64,000 nt of DNA, taken from Isoetes taiwanensis. Lineage: Eukaryota; Streptophyta; Lycopodiopsida; Isoetales; Isoetaceae. Below the pieces are notes generated by a model. That model was not told the origin of the DNA and did not search any database. It worked only from the letters and a program-made list of their open reading frames with translations. Below are positions 12,007-23,480 of this stretch, in pieces. The stretch's first letter is position 1. Each line of letters opens with the position of its first letter. The stretch is taken from contig JAJEKV010000001.1 of the NCBI GenBank assembly GCA_021234155.1, positions 36,996,826-37,060,825 of the forward strand, in the 5' to 3' direction. The position numbers and the translations under genes are program-made.

Positions 12007-13373
12007 TTTTTTTTTAATGAAGGCAGTATTTGTATTAATTATATAGGAGTGGTACATATGTTTACATAGGTACAGAAAATTGCTACCATAGAGTTAAAAA
12101 CCAAGGAATTACTTTTTGGAAGGAAGTAAGAAACTTTTGATATGGAAAAAAAACCTTCAAAAAAGAACAAGTGTTCAGATCATAGTTTCTGCTTTAGAGA
12201 GATAATCAATTTTATGAAATGGAAATTCCCTTGCCTTTATCTCTCCTTCACGTGCCCTTAGTGATAAAGATGAAGTAGCAATAATTGCAGGAGCAATTCC
12301 CATTCTTGGCTGGATTAAATCTTTTCGAGTGATCCACATCCTCACAAATAATGCCCTTTTAGCATCATAGTTCTGAATACATGAGCAATCACACGCGCAG
12401 CAGTCTCCATGATACACAATTGGTGCTGTTCCAAACTGATCTAGCTACATGGCATTTATCTACAGGTTGATTCTGTCCCATTTAAGAGTCTTCATCAGGA
12501 TCAACCTGTTTCCTGTTCAAATAAAAGCAGAAAAGTCATTAGTTGACTCCTTTAACTTAAGAACACTTGTTGGATCCAAGAGATGTCATATTTAGTCTGC
12601 TGGTTAACAGCATATGGCCAGATTATTTCTTGGTAAAAATAATGGCATTTCTGGCGTTTCACATCCTCCAAAAAAGGATATATAATCTCTAATCATTGGG
12701 ATGTTGAGAAAAGATAAGGTCTATAAAAGGCATGGTAGAAAGTTGGGGAATTTGAAATTCCTCAGAGGCAAGCTTAAGGACCCATTCCGACCAAAAGCAT
12801 CCTTTGAAAATATGTACCTCATCTTCTATTGCATCTGGGCATCTGTCACAAACATCAGAGTTAAAGTCATCATTATCCTATATCTCTTGGCATTGGAGGC
12901 TAAAGCTTTATGCCAGAATTGCCACATGAAGGACTTGATCTTTGGATTAATAGGAGATTTCCACATAAAGCCAAGATTAGAAACGCATCTGTCATGCTCA
13001 ATATTCCATTTGAAATGAAGGGTAAGAGTGAGATCCTGTGTGAGATACATGTAGGCCTTATTAACCTTAAATCCTATATTACCATAATGTGCCACATGAT
13101 CTCTTGATTATGCCAATCTCTAGTTGTAAGAGTTTCCTTGAGAAGAAAAGTGTGCTCATCTCCCAAGTTAAATAGAATGGAGTTGTGGAACTCAATGAAG
13201 TTTTGGTCATCAACGAGGTGCTGAATGTGAGTAATTCCCAGCTCTGGCCATTTTTTGCATTGCTATGGAAGTGGATAGCAAGACACATGTTAGGATTATT
13301 TAATAACAGAAAGGGGTTCCAGAAGATAGTTTGATCTCTCGAAAGTCCTGCTTTCCAAGAGTACATTCCAAGA
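12007..13373 (-). mobile_element. 5'-truncated L1-like LINE
   Basis: The element ends in a poly-T run (plus strand, from 12006), the complement of a LINE poly(A) tail. It is flanked by a perfect 16-bp duplication, GTCATTGAAATACTGT, at 11991-12006 and 13374-13389. Only the C-terminal part of ORF2 remains: minus-strand reading gives a reverse-transcriptase zinc-binding region (INPKIKSFMWQFWHKALASN, 12826-13095) and, upstream, a segment with YSWKAGLSRDQTIFWNP. Its sequence is close to 29.07-30.47 kb, so the two LINEs belong to one subfamily. Confidence 0.93.
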
Positions 13374-13389
13374 GTCATTGAAATACTGT

Positions 13390-15435
13390 CATCAAATGCT
13401 TTCTGTTTTCTCTGATGTTGATTCTCTTCCATGCAGTGCTTATCATGCGCTTGCTGCCATCAGTTGACATTGGTGCTGAAATAGATGTTGTAACACCTTT
13501 CTCTTCCTTTAGGATACTTCTGCTCCTTTGGTTATGTTTTGTTACTGCCGCTCCTTTGGTTATGTTCTGCTACTTCTTCTCCTGTGGTTCTCTTCACATA
13601 TTAAGTATATTTTTAGCATGCCATTTCCTATTTGCGTATATTTTGAATATTAGTTCTCAGTTGTGCATGATGCGGCCTGAGTTGATGCATGAAAACAATT
13701 TGCATATCCTAGAAGACAAGATTTTCAGGCAATTGTCACATCTATATAATGTTTAGAGGCTTCATATTACCATATTTTGGTATTAATAGAGAGGTATTAA
13801 GAATCAGAGATTTTCATGTTCAAGTATTAACAGAGGTTCAATTGTCAGACAAGTTATGAAATTGGAATATTTTAAAGATTTAGAATACTTTTCCTTCAAG
13901 GAGTTGGACAAGTTCTGCTTATGCTATAATCTGTTAGTTTTCTAGAATCACAGCAAGTATATTGGCATGTTTACATGTTCATTTTATCTACCTGCAATAT
14001 GTTTTGTTAAGAAGTTATGCTTTTCAGACATGTTCAATAAATTTGCTAAAAAACACACATCCCGGTAAGTAATATACATGTCGTTACATATTAAGTGCAG
14101 CACATCTTGTCTTAATCTATTCCGGAGTGATGGGTCTTAGACCAGGCGTTTTAAATATGCCGTTGAACTGATCGGCATGCAAGAAAACGAGATGCTCCCT
14201 GGACTACCACAGCCGTCGGATTCATCGATCCTACGACCCAGATCATACGTTGGAGCCTCTGGGCACCTCTCGTTTCGCTTATAGTCATTTATGATTGGAG
14301 GCGCTTATGATTTTGAAATATGAAATACGATTTCGCCTAAGGTTTTGAGGGAATATCGAACCTCTATACGGCTTTGCCTAAGATTTTAGAATATGAAATA
14401 CGGGGGCTCGAACCTCTACCAAAATAACTCAATGTCCTAATAATACTACTTTAACCAATGTATCCAACGAGCTAATGTGATTATTTTTTATCTTGAATCT
14501 ATATTTTGTTTATAACAAGCCATTCAATTGTTTTAGGGATGTATGGTCTATGATTTCTGGAATTGTTATTTTTACACCCATATCAAATCCCCCTGGAACC
14601 CCCTGTTATTTTGCTACATATTTCTGTATACCGACATGCATATAAATATCAGAGCTAGCAGATCCTCCTATCCTTACATTCGGCTTTGTCTTAGAGGGCA
14701 CATAATTTGCATCCCAAGTTTGCAATTTTGAGTGTCGCTAGAATCTCATCAATCAAAAACAAGGAAAACCATCGCCTCCTCAGTGTCGCTTCTTTCCTAG
14801 GTTACTTTTCACACAAATAACACAAGGTACATCTCACTTTGACATTTAATTATATAAGCTTGCAAAAACTACCTCAATGCTCTATCTAGAATTCAATGTG
14901 TTTTTTGTAAACTTCGGTCTTGTAAAAAGATCCATGAGTTTGAAACAAAGCATTTTCTCTTTGGAATTTCACATTTATAAATTTGTTCCACATTAATTCC
15001 CAATCTAGAGTGTCAAAGAAATGTGCTACATGTTTTTTAATCATTTCTTTAGTCCTACATACTTGGTTTTATGAAGAAGCCCGTGGATAAGTTTGAAATT
15101 AGTTGGGATAGAAGGGAAACACATCATGTGCTTTTTGGACTTTCTAATTTAAAATTTGTACCCATGTTAATGATCTTGCATAGTTTGCTAGTAATCCTAT
15201 GATTGTCCCCAAACATTTTTCGTCATATTATAGCTACTCAACACTCATGAAACAACCACATTTAAGTGTCCCTCGGCTAACATTTGGGTCTTCAATTTTG
15301 TGCAAAATAGCCAAGTGATCGAAGATTCCATAATTTTTTAAACTATAGTTTAGCCAAACATAAGAAAGTTTAGGTAGCAAAAATTTGAAAGTTTAGCAAG
15401 ACATTAGAAGCTTTCACCTTGACTTTTGGCCGACT
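13390..15435. other. Spacer with no recognised gene
   Basis: After the LINE target duplication lies AT-rich DNA. A 113-codon hydrophobic frame at 13415-13756 (+) contains an internal duplication of GCTCCTTTGGTTATGTT and is not recognised. At 14270-14420 an imperfect repeat (GAATATGAAATACG with CGAACCTCTA) occurs twice. GGTTCGAGCCCCC on the minus strand near 14405 resembles a tRNA T-arm, but no tRNA is complete. Confidence 0.4.
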
Positions 15436-15976
15436 CTAGCCAAGTCTATTCCACGACTTTTGATATAGGAGGTTCTTAATTTTTTCTCTGGTTCCCCAAC
15501 CCCCATGGATCTCATGCAAGGCTTGCAGGATCTTTTGTTCATGAAGTTGGGAGATCTTCATCTGCTCCTCCTTATCCCTTGAGGTTCTGTAGTACCTACG
15601 ACCATGAGCAAGCTTATCCCAAATCCTTGGTAAGAGTGTGGCTTGAGCGGAGTTGTGCTGGATTCCATAATTAGTAATTACGGTGCCATTAGCCAGGAAT
15701 AAACAAAAAAATTGCAAAGCTGAAATAGTTGGTCGAGCATTCATTTCATGATTTGGACACACAATGTCCTTCTCGACTCAGTCGAGAAAGGAGATTGCAT
15801 GTTTTCAGTTCCTGCTCGCCCCGTTTTCTGAAAGGTCCTGACTGCGAGCTCGAAGGAAATGCTTCAACGATCCTTTTCATCATTTTGCTTTCATTGTGAG
15901 TACGTGCAATTGTTTCAGCATAGGTGTACATTTGATGGCGTAAGGTTACTGTAGATGGCACATCCTCTAGAGGCAC
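15436..15976 (-). CDS. Two unrecognised overlapping ORFs, possibly transposon debris
   Basis: Minus-strand frames of 108 and 76 codons overlap at 15746-15762. The first is rich in Q, H and K and includes QALHEIHGGWGTREKIKNLL, vaguely like an integrase H2C2 region, but the zinc ligands are not there. I do not recognise a family. Confidence 0.2.
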
Positions 15977-18545
15977 AGATTGAGATGCTGTATAAAGTTG
16001 TGCGTGCCTTTATTCTTTGGCAGAAGAAAGATATCAAATGTCATCTGAGCGAGGAGGTTTGCACCCTCTCTGGCACAGATTAAGCACATAAATTGGCAAG
16101 ACTGAGGAAATGAAGCGTTTGAAATAGAAGAGACCAACACACTGCAAGGGATCTCTAGAGATGAGCTTGTAGAGAAGCCATGTACTTTGTTGCATGAATG
16201 CATAATTATCTCGGATCCAAACCATGCTATAGGTGACATGAAGTTGGGTGATGAATGGTTAGCAGCTATCATCATGGGCTTGTTTCCTATGCCTGCCAAG
16301 ATTACAATGCAGTGCCAAGCATGTGCAGAAATGCCACAAATGCATGACCTGGTGATGGCCAATAGCATTGGTCCTTGTTGATAAGTTCCCGTATCTAGAC
16401 TAGTGGTAGCGGTCAAGGAGAAGAATGTGGAGAATGAGCCATATATTCTGAAACAGGAGATGAATATATCTAAGAAAAAGACCCTATAAGATGGTTAATG
16501 GGAGACCAAGACACGTCCAAACCTGAGTAAATGTGAAAGAAAAACTACTACTGAAGCTATTCTCGACTTAAGGTCATCACTGTGTTGCCTGAGAAGATGT
16601 TGTGCTAACTTTACTTTCAAAGAGATAGCCAAGATGAGGACCTTCTACTGGAACATGAGATGTTCATAGCGCATAATCTTTGCATATAATATGCTAGATC
16701 TATGCTCTGAAAATAGTAATGTGAAAGAAATAATGCCGAATAACAAGCAGGCGTGCATGAAAGCATGGCGTAGAGCTTATGGCATTCCTATTTCTACATT
16801 TTACAAATTACTCTTCTTGGAGGGCCATACAGTTGCAGATAGAAATTGTAGTTCTAATAAGACAAGATCTCATACACTGACTGGTAATGCTGTGCTACCT
16901 ATGTAAATAGATGAAAATGCGGAGACGATACCGAGTAAGGGCATCAGACAAAATGTGAGGAGGTTGCCTTCCATATTGACTAAAAAAGATATACATCAGG
17001 AGATAGATATTATCGTTACAGAGATGACAGCCAAGCATGTCTCTCCCTCATCCTTTCTAGCTGGATGGAAGGAGAACCATTCTGAGGTTGCAATTGCTAA
17101 GAAAATAGCATTTTCGAAGTGTAATAGTTGGTGATAAAGGAAAAGCTTGCTAAGACAAGAGATCCAAATGAGAGAAGAGAGCTTGCAATTAAAAGAAAAG
17201 CACATATGACAGCTCAAATCTCATGTAGGAAGTCTTTACTGGTCCTAGAGAGCTTTATCTCACTGCTCTCCAGAGCACGCCTTAACCATTATACATGATA
17301 AAATGGATCAGAGTAAGACCATGGTTCTCCGTCTAGAAAAGCTGGCAAAATCTGTGTAGAAAGGAGAACGCCTCAAAGTGAGTTCTAATAGGTGCTCTGA
17401 TGCATGGACATGGTATTGGTGCCTTGGGCCACTTTTCAGGACCTTTGGCTTGACAATTCCAACTTTCATGTTGGATCCTTGAATCATGCACTGAAGACTC
17501 TCAGGAATGCATATAATAACAGTTGGGCCATTTGAGAGATGCAGATCGACTTGAAAGTTGTTGGGCAGAAACAATTCTAAGCACCGAAGCTTTGAGGACA
17601 AAGGTAGTCAATGGCACTAGAAGTGATTTCTTGCCTCCTCCAAAGGGGCTTGAGAAAACAAAGAAGCTACCTAGGAGGCTCTACTTATAGCTAGATAATT
17701 GCTCAGGTCAGAACAAGAACAGGTTCTCTTACTTATCATACCTAGTTGGTTAGGTGTCTTTGATCAGGTGCAGTTGGGGTTCATAATGGTCGAACACACC
17801 TGATACTTTCTTTGGAAACTAGACTCTCTTGAGAACATCGGATGCATTGGCTATTCTCGAACTTATGCAACTTTTTAGGAAGTGTAGTTCCAAGTCTCAT
17901 GCACCCTATCTTGTCACTGAGGTACCTAATTGGAAGGAATTTGTAAAAGGTTTTAACCCTGACAAGAAAAAAAATTTATGTGGTTATTTAGAACCTCCTA
18001 TCTACAAATTTTGCATTAAAGATGGGTGGCCACTCATGTACTACAAGATGAGGCCAGAGCATTGAGAGTGGCTACCGGAAAAAGGAATCAAGATGTGAAA
18101 GCAAGATGACAATCAATCTTCCTATGATCCCGACAGGATCATCTAAGGCTATCCAACCATATGGGAGCTTGAAAGAAATAGATGCATTGAGATCATCTAT
18201 TGCCAAGTACATGATGCACTGGGTAGTCATCTCTAGGGCTGGCAACAACTCATGGTCCAATACATATATGAATGAGGTCATTGACTATTGGTCCGATTTA
18301 ACACGTGTGCTTGGAGATGTTCAAGCTGGTAGAGCAGTCATTCAAGATTTTTGGCCTAGCACCAAGCAAAATGCATTGGAAGAACCCGAGAATGTATTGG
18401 TGGATGAACACATCGAAACAGCTCATTATGTAGGACCCTTTATGGGTCGACCTAAGAACCCGGTCGAAATTTTCGACCCTTATCAAGATGTTAAGAAAGG
18501 AATGCTCTTGCTCATTAGACCACATGATAAGTGCCCTATATGGAT
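15977..18545 (+). pseudogene. Degraded DUF7869-like transposon protein, main part
   Basis: Plus-strand frames in series look like one decayed protein. Segments are KAWRRAYGIPISTFYKLL (16760-16820), a block near 17020-17110 ending FSKCN, a block near 17300-17410 with KMDQSKTMV and GALMHGHG, VPNWKEFVKGF with KDGWPLMYYKMRPEH (17829-18065), and KGMLLLIRPHDKCPIW (about 18500-18545). The block order and phrases like HGHG and AWRRAYGIP recall the DUF7869-type transposon proteins I know from non-seed plants and animals; that name is from memory and unsearched. At least six shifts or stops break it. The longest intact frame (18106-18657) ends inside an inserted element at 18546. Confidence 0.55.
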
Positions 18546-18561
18546 CCCGGGGGTTTCACCT
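18546..18561 (+). repeat. Left terminal inverted repeat
   Basis: CCCGGGGGTTTCACCT matches the inverse of 23021-23036 base for base. The following bases (TAGGCATATGGGGATACC) also resemble the left end of the 248-bp relative at 59150. Confidence 0.9.
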
Positions 18562-18657
18562 AGGCATATGGGGATACCACATCTGCGTGCAAGGGGTCCA
18601 GAGAAAACCCCTGTATACGACGTTTTGGAGGTGGAAAACCCCTACATACGTAAATAG

Positions 18658-19968
18658 GAAAAGCCAGTTTCCAAGCCCCTTTCCGTAGATGTACTTTCGG
18701 ACTATCCTTACATACCCCTACCCGATCTTGTACTTGAGTTTGTGCTTGTGCACCTTACCCCTATGTACAAAATAAATAAAATTTCAAAATGTTTTTAATT
18801 GACATTTCTCGCATCTCGGTCTCGCATTTCCCTGGGGTTCTTACATGCATGCGACATTACAAGGGTAATTCTAAGGAGCCTTTGCAAAGCAAGACAAATG
18901 CAAGCCGATTCGAGTAATATTAAGCATATGGACTATAAGCCTAAGCCTAAGTCTATAAAATGCATAAGTTCAATCATAAATGTTACAATGTTTTTCAAGC
19001 ATTCGAGTGCATAGAACTTAACTAAGCAGTTGTGAAAGTGTTCAATCATATTATCAAAAAGCCAAATGCTTTCACCATCGAGCACACATTATCTATCACC
19101 ATTACTTCATACATTGTTCTGTTCACAAGCATTCAAATAGACTGGATGTATCATGGTCCTAGATTCTCAAAGACAACAGTTCAATGATATCCACTATCAT
19201 AGTATAGTGTTAAATCATATCTTGTTCAATAGTGCACAAAGGTTTTAAAACCAAAATAGAAAGTATTTTTTTGGAACAAACACAAAGGTTTTAAAACCAA
19301 AATAGGAAGTCTTTTTTAAGGACATGCTTATGTAAAGTGCAAAATCAAATATCCTATAAGCTCCTTTCAAACACATTTTCCATATATACTTGAGAAACTT
19401 TTCTTATGGCAGGCCTCTAAGATGAGGTTTACATGCTCAGTTAATGTGAAACGGAGCCTAATATGCACTACATCTTAAATCCAGAACTGTATTTTTACAG
19501 CAGCTTATCCATCCTTTATTTTTTGGATGACAAAGATATTAAGAACTAGAACACATGTATGGATCAGCACAGCGTTATTTTCAACACCACCATTTCAGAG
19601 GGCAGCTGAGCACCACAAATACAGCTATATGACATATTGCAGACAATTTTCCACAATATACAAGCATGTTAAAAAGGCAAACTTTGCGTTTAGATAAGCT
19701 GGACTTGTTCATGCTCAGAGAAAAGCCTTCTTGGAAGAATTTTAAACGAAAGATAACTTGGAAAAACAGAGGTAATGTAGCAGTATTCAACGAACATCTT
19801 TACATAGTAGAGGCAAATAATGCTAAAATCACAGTATATGCCTTTGTGCTGTATATGCCTTTGTGCTGCCTTATGTTTAATTTACTGCATACAAGGTTGA
19901 AAATTTTATACAACCTGTTCGAAAATGATGTCTTGTTCTTGAAAACTGTCATTGTTGAACGAGAAAAC
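18658..19968. other. Left interior of the inverted-repeat element, no gene recognised
   Basis: AT-rich DNA. A short direct repeat (ACAAAGGTTTTAAAACCAAAATAG) occurs at about 19237 and 19280. No open frame here resembles a known protein. Confidence 0.4.
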
Positions 19969-20259
19969 GCTCTTGGAGTACTCTATTTAGCTGGGGATGT
20001 AATCCTTGGAATGCTCCGTGCTAACTTTCTTATCAAAGACATGATAAAACAAAGTAGGTAGAAGAAACTCCGGTTACCTGCAGCCAAGAACACAAATATT
20101 AGCCTAATGAGGGTAACAATGTGCTGGCCAACAGGTAAGCAAAGGAATTTCATGGCTTATCGCCCATCAACCTTAACAAAAGGTAATAAATCAGAGATTA
20201 TTATTGAACGTGCAACATGATAACAATTTTAAATGAAGTAATATAAGAGTAGCAAATAC
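19969..20259. repeat. 291-bp direct repeat, copy A
   Basis: This is nearly identical to 21541-21831 (only about five differences seen by eye) and in the same orientation. The two copies bracket the formate dehydrogenase exons, so they arose by duplication of a segment within the element or before capture. Confidence 0.93.
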
Positions 20260-20597
20260 TTAAAGGCCTGCAATTTATAAAGAAAAGAGTGGCAGTGGTA
20301 TCTTGCTAACAAAATGCAGTCCAATTACAGTTGGAACTAAAAGCTTTTGCTGTAAAGACCAAAACCTACGAAAGTTTTATTCAAAATTGAGGTAGTAAAA
20401 CTCCTAAACCTTGTGACTTCAACGTTTTAAAATCTTAGGCTCATATCCAAGCGTTCTAAAGCTTACTACGCCAACGCTCCCTGTAAGGAAACATGTTGCC
20501 CTCTTACTAGACATTTGCACAAAAGCTTGGCTATACTGAGGCTGCTCTAAGAGATCTTGGCTCAAAGAAAAAACAAAAATTTTGCAGTGCAGCCTAC

Positions 20598-21371
20598 CTT
20601 CAACCTCTTCAAAAGCTCATATCCAATTCGCCCTGCACCCACTGTTCCAACTGTTTTTCCTTCCAAATCATATGATCTATAGGCAAGGGCTGCAACATCC
20701 CAATCTCCTTCCGTTATTTGCTTCCATCCATTTTGGTAGTTGCGAAGCAAGATAAGAATCCTCATCAGCTCATCCTCAGCCACAGACACCACATTGCTCC
20801 CTGCAGTTAGAACGAGGCCCAAGGGTTTAAGAAAAGGGATTAACCTAGTGTTTTTTCATAATCAACACAACATGGTCTGGAATGAAATCTCAACCATCAA
20901 CAAACATTCAACCATTTGCATAGAGAAGTTTACCAGTAACTTCAGCCACTGTCAAACCCTTTTCTGCAGCAGTATTTAGGTCTATATGATCAGACCCAAT
21001 TCCTGCCGTGATCAACAACTTGAGTTTGTTTGCCCTCTTTATCCTATCTGCTGTCATGTAGGTCGGATGGAAAGGTGTTGATATTAAGATATCCATATCT
21101 GCTATATGCTTCTCCAATTCTAGTAGAAACCAAACCATATCAGCTAAGTCTTAATGATAAAAGATCAGGATTAATGTGAGAATATTTTTATTTTTTACCA
21201 CAATTAGGGCCTTCTTTATCATCAGTAACAACATACTGATGACCTTGTTCTTCTAACCAGCTTCTTATCCCAAGCGCATTTTCTGTGTTGCCAAGAAACC
21301 TAGGGTTCAATTCTGCATACTTTCCTCCTTTATAAAACACACCAACAACTTTAAACTTCTGAGCTTCTCCC
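20598..21371 (-). pseudogene. FDH: NAD-dependent formate dehydrogenase gene fragment (3 exons)
   Basis: Minus-strand exons 21371-21199, 21119-20934 and 20800-20598 have canonical GT-AG borders and join in frame. They encode the N-terminal catalytic segment and start of the NAD domain of plant mitochondrial formate dehydrogenase (formate + NAD+ to CO2 + NADH). Recognisable blocks are [83 protein letters not shown] and the nucleotide-binding GTVGAGRIG. The catalytic His, the rest of the Rossmann fold and the C-terminus are absent: the sequence stops at an exon end. No intact presequence exon is seen; a possible remnant near 21430-21540 contains a stop. Retained introns show capture from genomic DNA rather than mRNA. 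It lies inside the 18546-23036 element. Confidence 0.93.
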
Positions 21372-21540
21372 CTAAATTAACAAAACGAGTTTTCAGTACT
21401 AACTTCCAAGTAACGTATTACAAAATTAGATCTTACCGTAAATTATCTATCACCAGAAAGAAAATGATCTCGCAGTTTAAGTGATGACCGGGCTGCCGAT
21501 ACTAACTGCACAGAGATGCGATATAGAGGACCAAAAGCAC

Positions 21541-21831
21541 GCTCTTAGAGTACTCTATTTAGCTGGGGATGTAATCCTTGGAATGCTCCGTGCTAACTTT
21601 CTTATCAAAGACATGATAAAACAAAGTAGGTAGAAGAAACTCCGGTTACCTGCAGCCAAGAACACAAATATTAGCCTAATGAGGGTAACAATGTGCTGGT
21701 CAATAGGTAAGCAAAGGAATTTCATGGCTTATCGCCCATCAACCTTAACAAAAGGTAATGAATCAGAGATTATTATTGAACATGCAACATGATAACAATT
21801 TTAAATGAAGTAATATAAGAGTAGCAAATAC
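21541..21831. repeat. 291-bp direct repeat, copy B
   Basis: It matches 19969-20259 end to end. The repeat does not extend past CAAATAC at either right edge, and starts abruptly at GCTCTT in both. Confidence 0.93.
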
Positions 21832-23020
21832 GTCCTGCTTCATAATGGTAAATTATGCTAGTATAACTTCCTCATTTGATCACGATTTTTGCAAATGATG
21901 TGACTTACTGTTAACTGGATATGCCCCATGGGCAGTGCCACTGTACATTAGTTAGAATAGAAGGCAAATAGTGGGAAAAAAAAGAGACCACCTGCATCTT
22001 ACTGTAACACTAGCTTAAAGCATATCATGTAGTGCCTCATTAACTGCATTAAAACAAGGAAAAACCTGATTGAGAGATGCGTCATTTCCATCACAATTAT
22101 CCAAGCTTGTTATCTTATCCATCATGCTGCTCCTTGCTCCAATATTATTACTTGTATTGCTCTTTCCAAACAACGTACGTCTACTTGCTTTAGTGCTAGA
22201 AGCTGGGTGCTTATTCAACAAAGCTTGCATTTAGAACAGATGCCAAGGCTTGCATTTGTCTTTCTTTGCTTAATACAGACCTGGATTGAAGCTTTTGGTC
22301 TGCAAATTAATGGTACATGATAGTAATGTCCTCCTTGCTTGTCAAATGAAATGCATAGCACTCCATAAATCAGCTTGCTCAGCATCATTTCGAAATGATT
22401 GATAACAAATGTAACATGGTGCAAAAGATCAGCAAAATAAGCAACTGAGCTTACTGAGTGCCACGTTGAAAAAGAGCTTTGAAGCCACAGAACAATATTT
22501 TGGTAAGATAGAAAACAATATTTTGGCACGATAGAAAGCAAATTGCCTGACCCAGAAAGAAGGAATAGATTATACCTAAAGCTCCCTTTGCTTCATGACT
22601 CCTCTGCTTAAGCTACTCTGACTCCCCTGTTGATTGAAACCCTGTGCCGGAATGCCAGAAAAGGGTAAAGCGGTTAACTAAAAGCTGCAGATAGCTCAAT
22701 AGCTTTCCGATTAGACCCAAAATGCAAAGAAAGAAGACCAAGCAAAAATATTTACCTGTTTGAGGCTTCACCGACTCCTCTGCTTCAGCGACGCTCTTGC
22801 AATTTACCGTAAGATTAAAGCATTCGGTTCTTCAGAGCATTCGGAGTAGGAGTAGGCCCTAACGTAGCATAGGGATCGGACCTTCCCTCCCAACTCCCCC
22901 TTCTCGACCACCTGCGGGAAGAATGGTGGTCGACCGTATGAAAGACCAGTCCGTATACGGACGTTTCGAAGCAGAAAAAACCCCTATCCAGTCACGCACT
23001 TGGGTCATACGTGTACAAGA
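21832..23020. other. Right interior of the inverted-repeat element
   Basis: Two minus-strand frames (22015-22230, 71 codons; 22215-22541, 108 codons) are not recognised. Near 22920-22960 a palindromic stretch around CCGTATACGG occurs; similar GTATACG motifs with AAAACCCC are found inside the left end (18600-18640) and in the 248-bp relative, so subterminal motifs are shared. Confidence 0.45.
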
Positions 23021-23036
23021 AGGTGAAACCCCCGGG
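23021..23036 (-). repeat. Right terminal inverted repeat
   Basis: AGGTGAAACCCCCGGG is the exact inverse complement of 18546-18561 and abuts the second copy of the target duplication. Confidence 0.9.
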
Positions 23037-23450
23037 ATATGGATGGCTTTTGTCGAGGAGGACCCCAAACCTCCTTCATTATGATGAGGTGTTTGTCTTT
23101 TGGTGGCAGCCAGTTGCTAGAAAGGGCACCTCATATGCAATGCAATATAGGGATTGCTGGGGTAAGAAGTGAAGACCAAATCCCAATGACTGGCCACGTT
23201 ATCAGCATTTAAAAACAATTATGGCTGGGCTATGAAGACCAAGCCATTGTTAGTGCTCATCCCTAATAATGTAGGGATCCAATTGCAAGAATATTAGTGG
23301 CTAAAGAAGCTAACAATGAGGCTGAGAATTCCTGAGGTTGACCTACAGGCGATCTTGCACTCCCTTAAGGTACAAAAAACTAGATCAAATTCATTATGAT
23401 ATTCGTTATATCGCTTATAAATGCTTATATCTTTAATAGGTGCATAATAT
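23037..23450 (+). pseudogene. DUF7869-like transposon protein, C-terminal part after the insertion
   Basis: Directly after the inserted element the host frame continues IWMAFVEEDPKPP. After one frameshift it reads HYDEVFVFWWQPVARKG and YAMQYRDCWGKK, then further broken coding-like sequence to about 23370. It is the continuation of 15977-18545. The W-rich block is typical of the C-terminal domain in this type of protein as I remember it. Confidence 0.55.
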
Positions 23451-23480
23451 ACTTATAGCACACATGCTTCATAGCAATAT

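Larger units (their letters stand above)
18546..23036. mobile_element. 4.49-kb terminal-inverted-repeat element with 8-bp target duplication
   Basis: The left end starts CCCGGGGGTTTCACCT, and the right end is its exact 16-bp inverse (AGGTGAAACCCCCGGG, 23021-23036). The flanks carry a perfect 8-bp direct duplication, ATATGGAT, at 18538-18545 and 23037-23044. Removing the element and one copy of the duplication rejoins the host reading frame at ...CPIW then MAFVEEDP. No transposase is visible inside. The interior holds three exons of a formate dehydrogenase gene (minus strand) and a 291-bp direct repeat flanking them. An 8-bp duplication fits hAT, P, KDZ-type or some MULE elements; the terminal sequence does not let me choose. 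It is probably non-autonomous and gene-capturing. Confidence 0.88.

Noticed and set aside
14395-14425. tRNA-like T-arm (GGTTCGAGCCCCC on the minus strand)
   Set aside because: No acceptor stem, D-arm or anticodon arm can be formed around it. It is at most a tRNA-derived remnant.
20598-21371. Functional formate dehydrogenase gene
   Set aside because: Only three N-terminal exons exist. The catalytic histidine and C-terminal domain are not found downstream, and the segment lies inside a transposable element.
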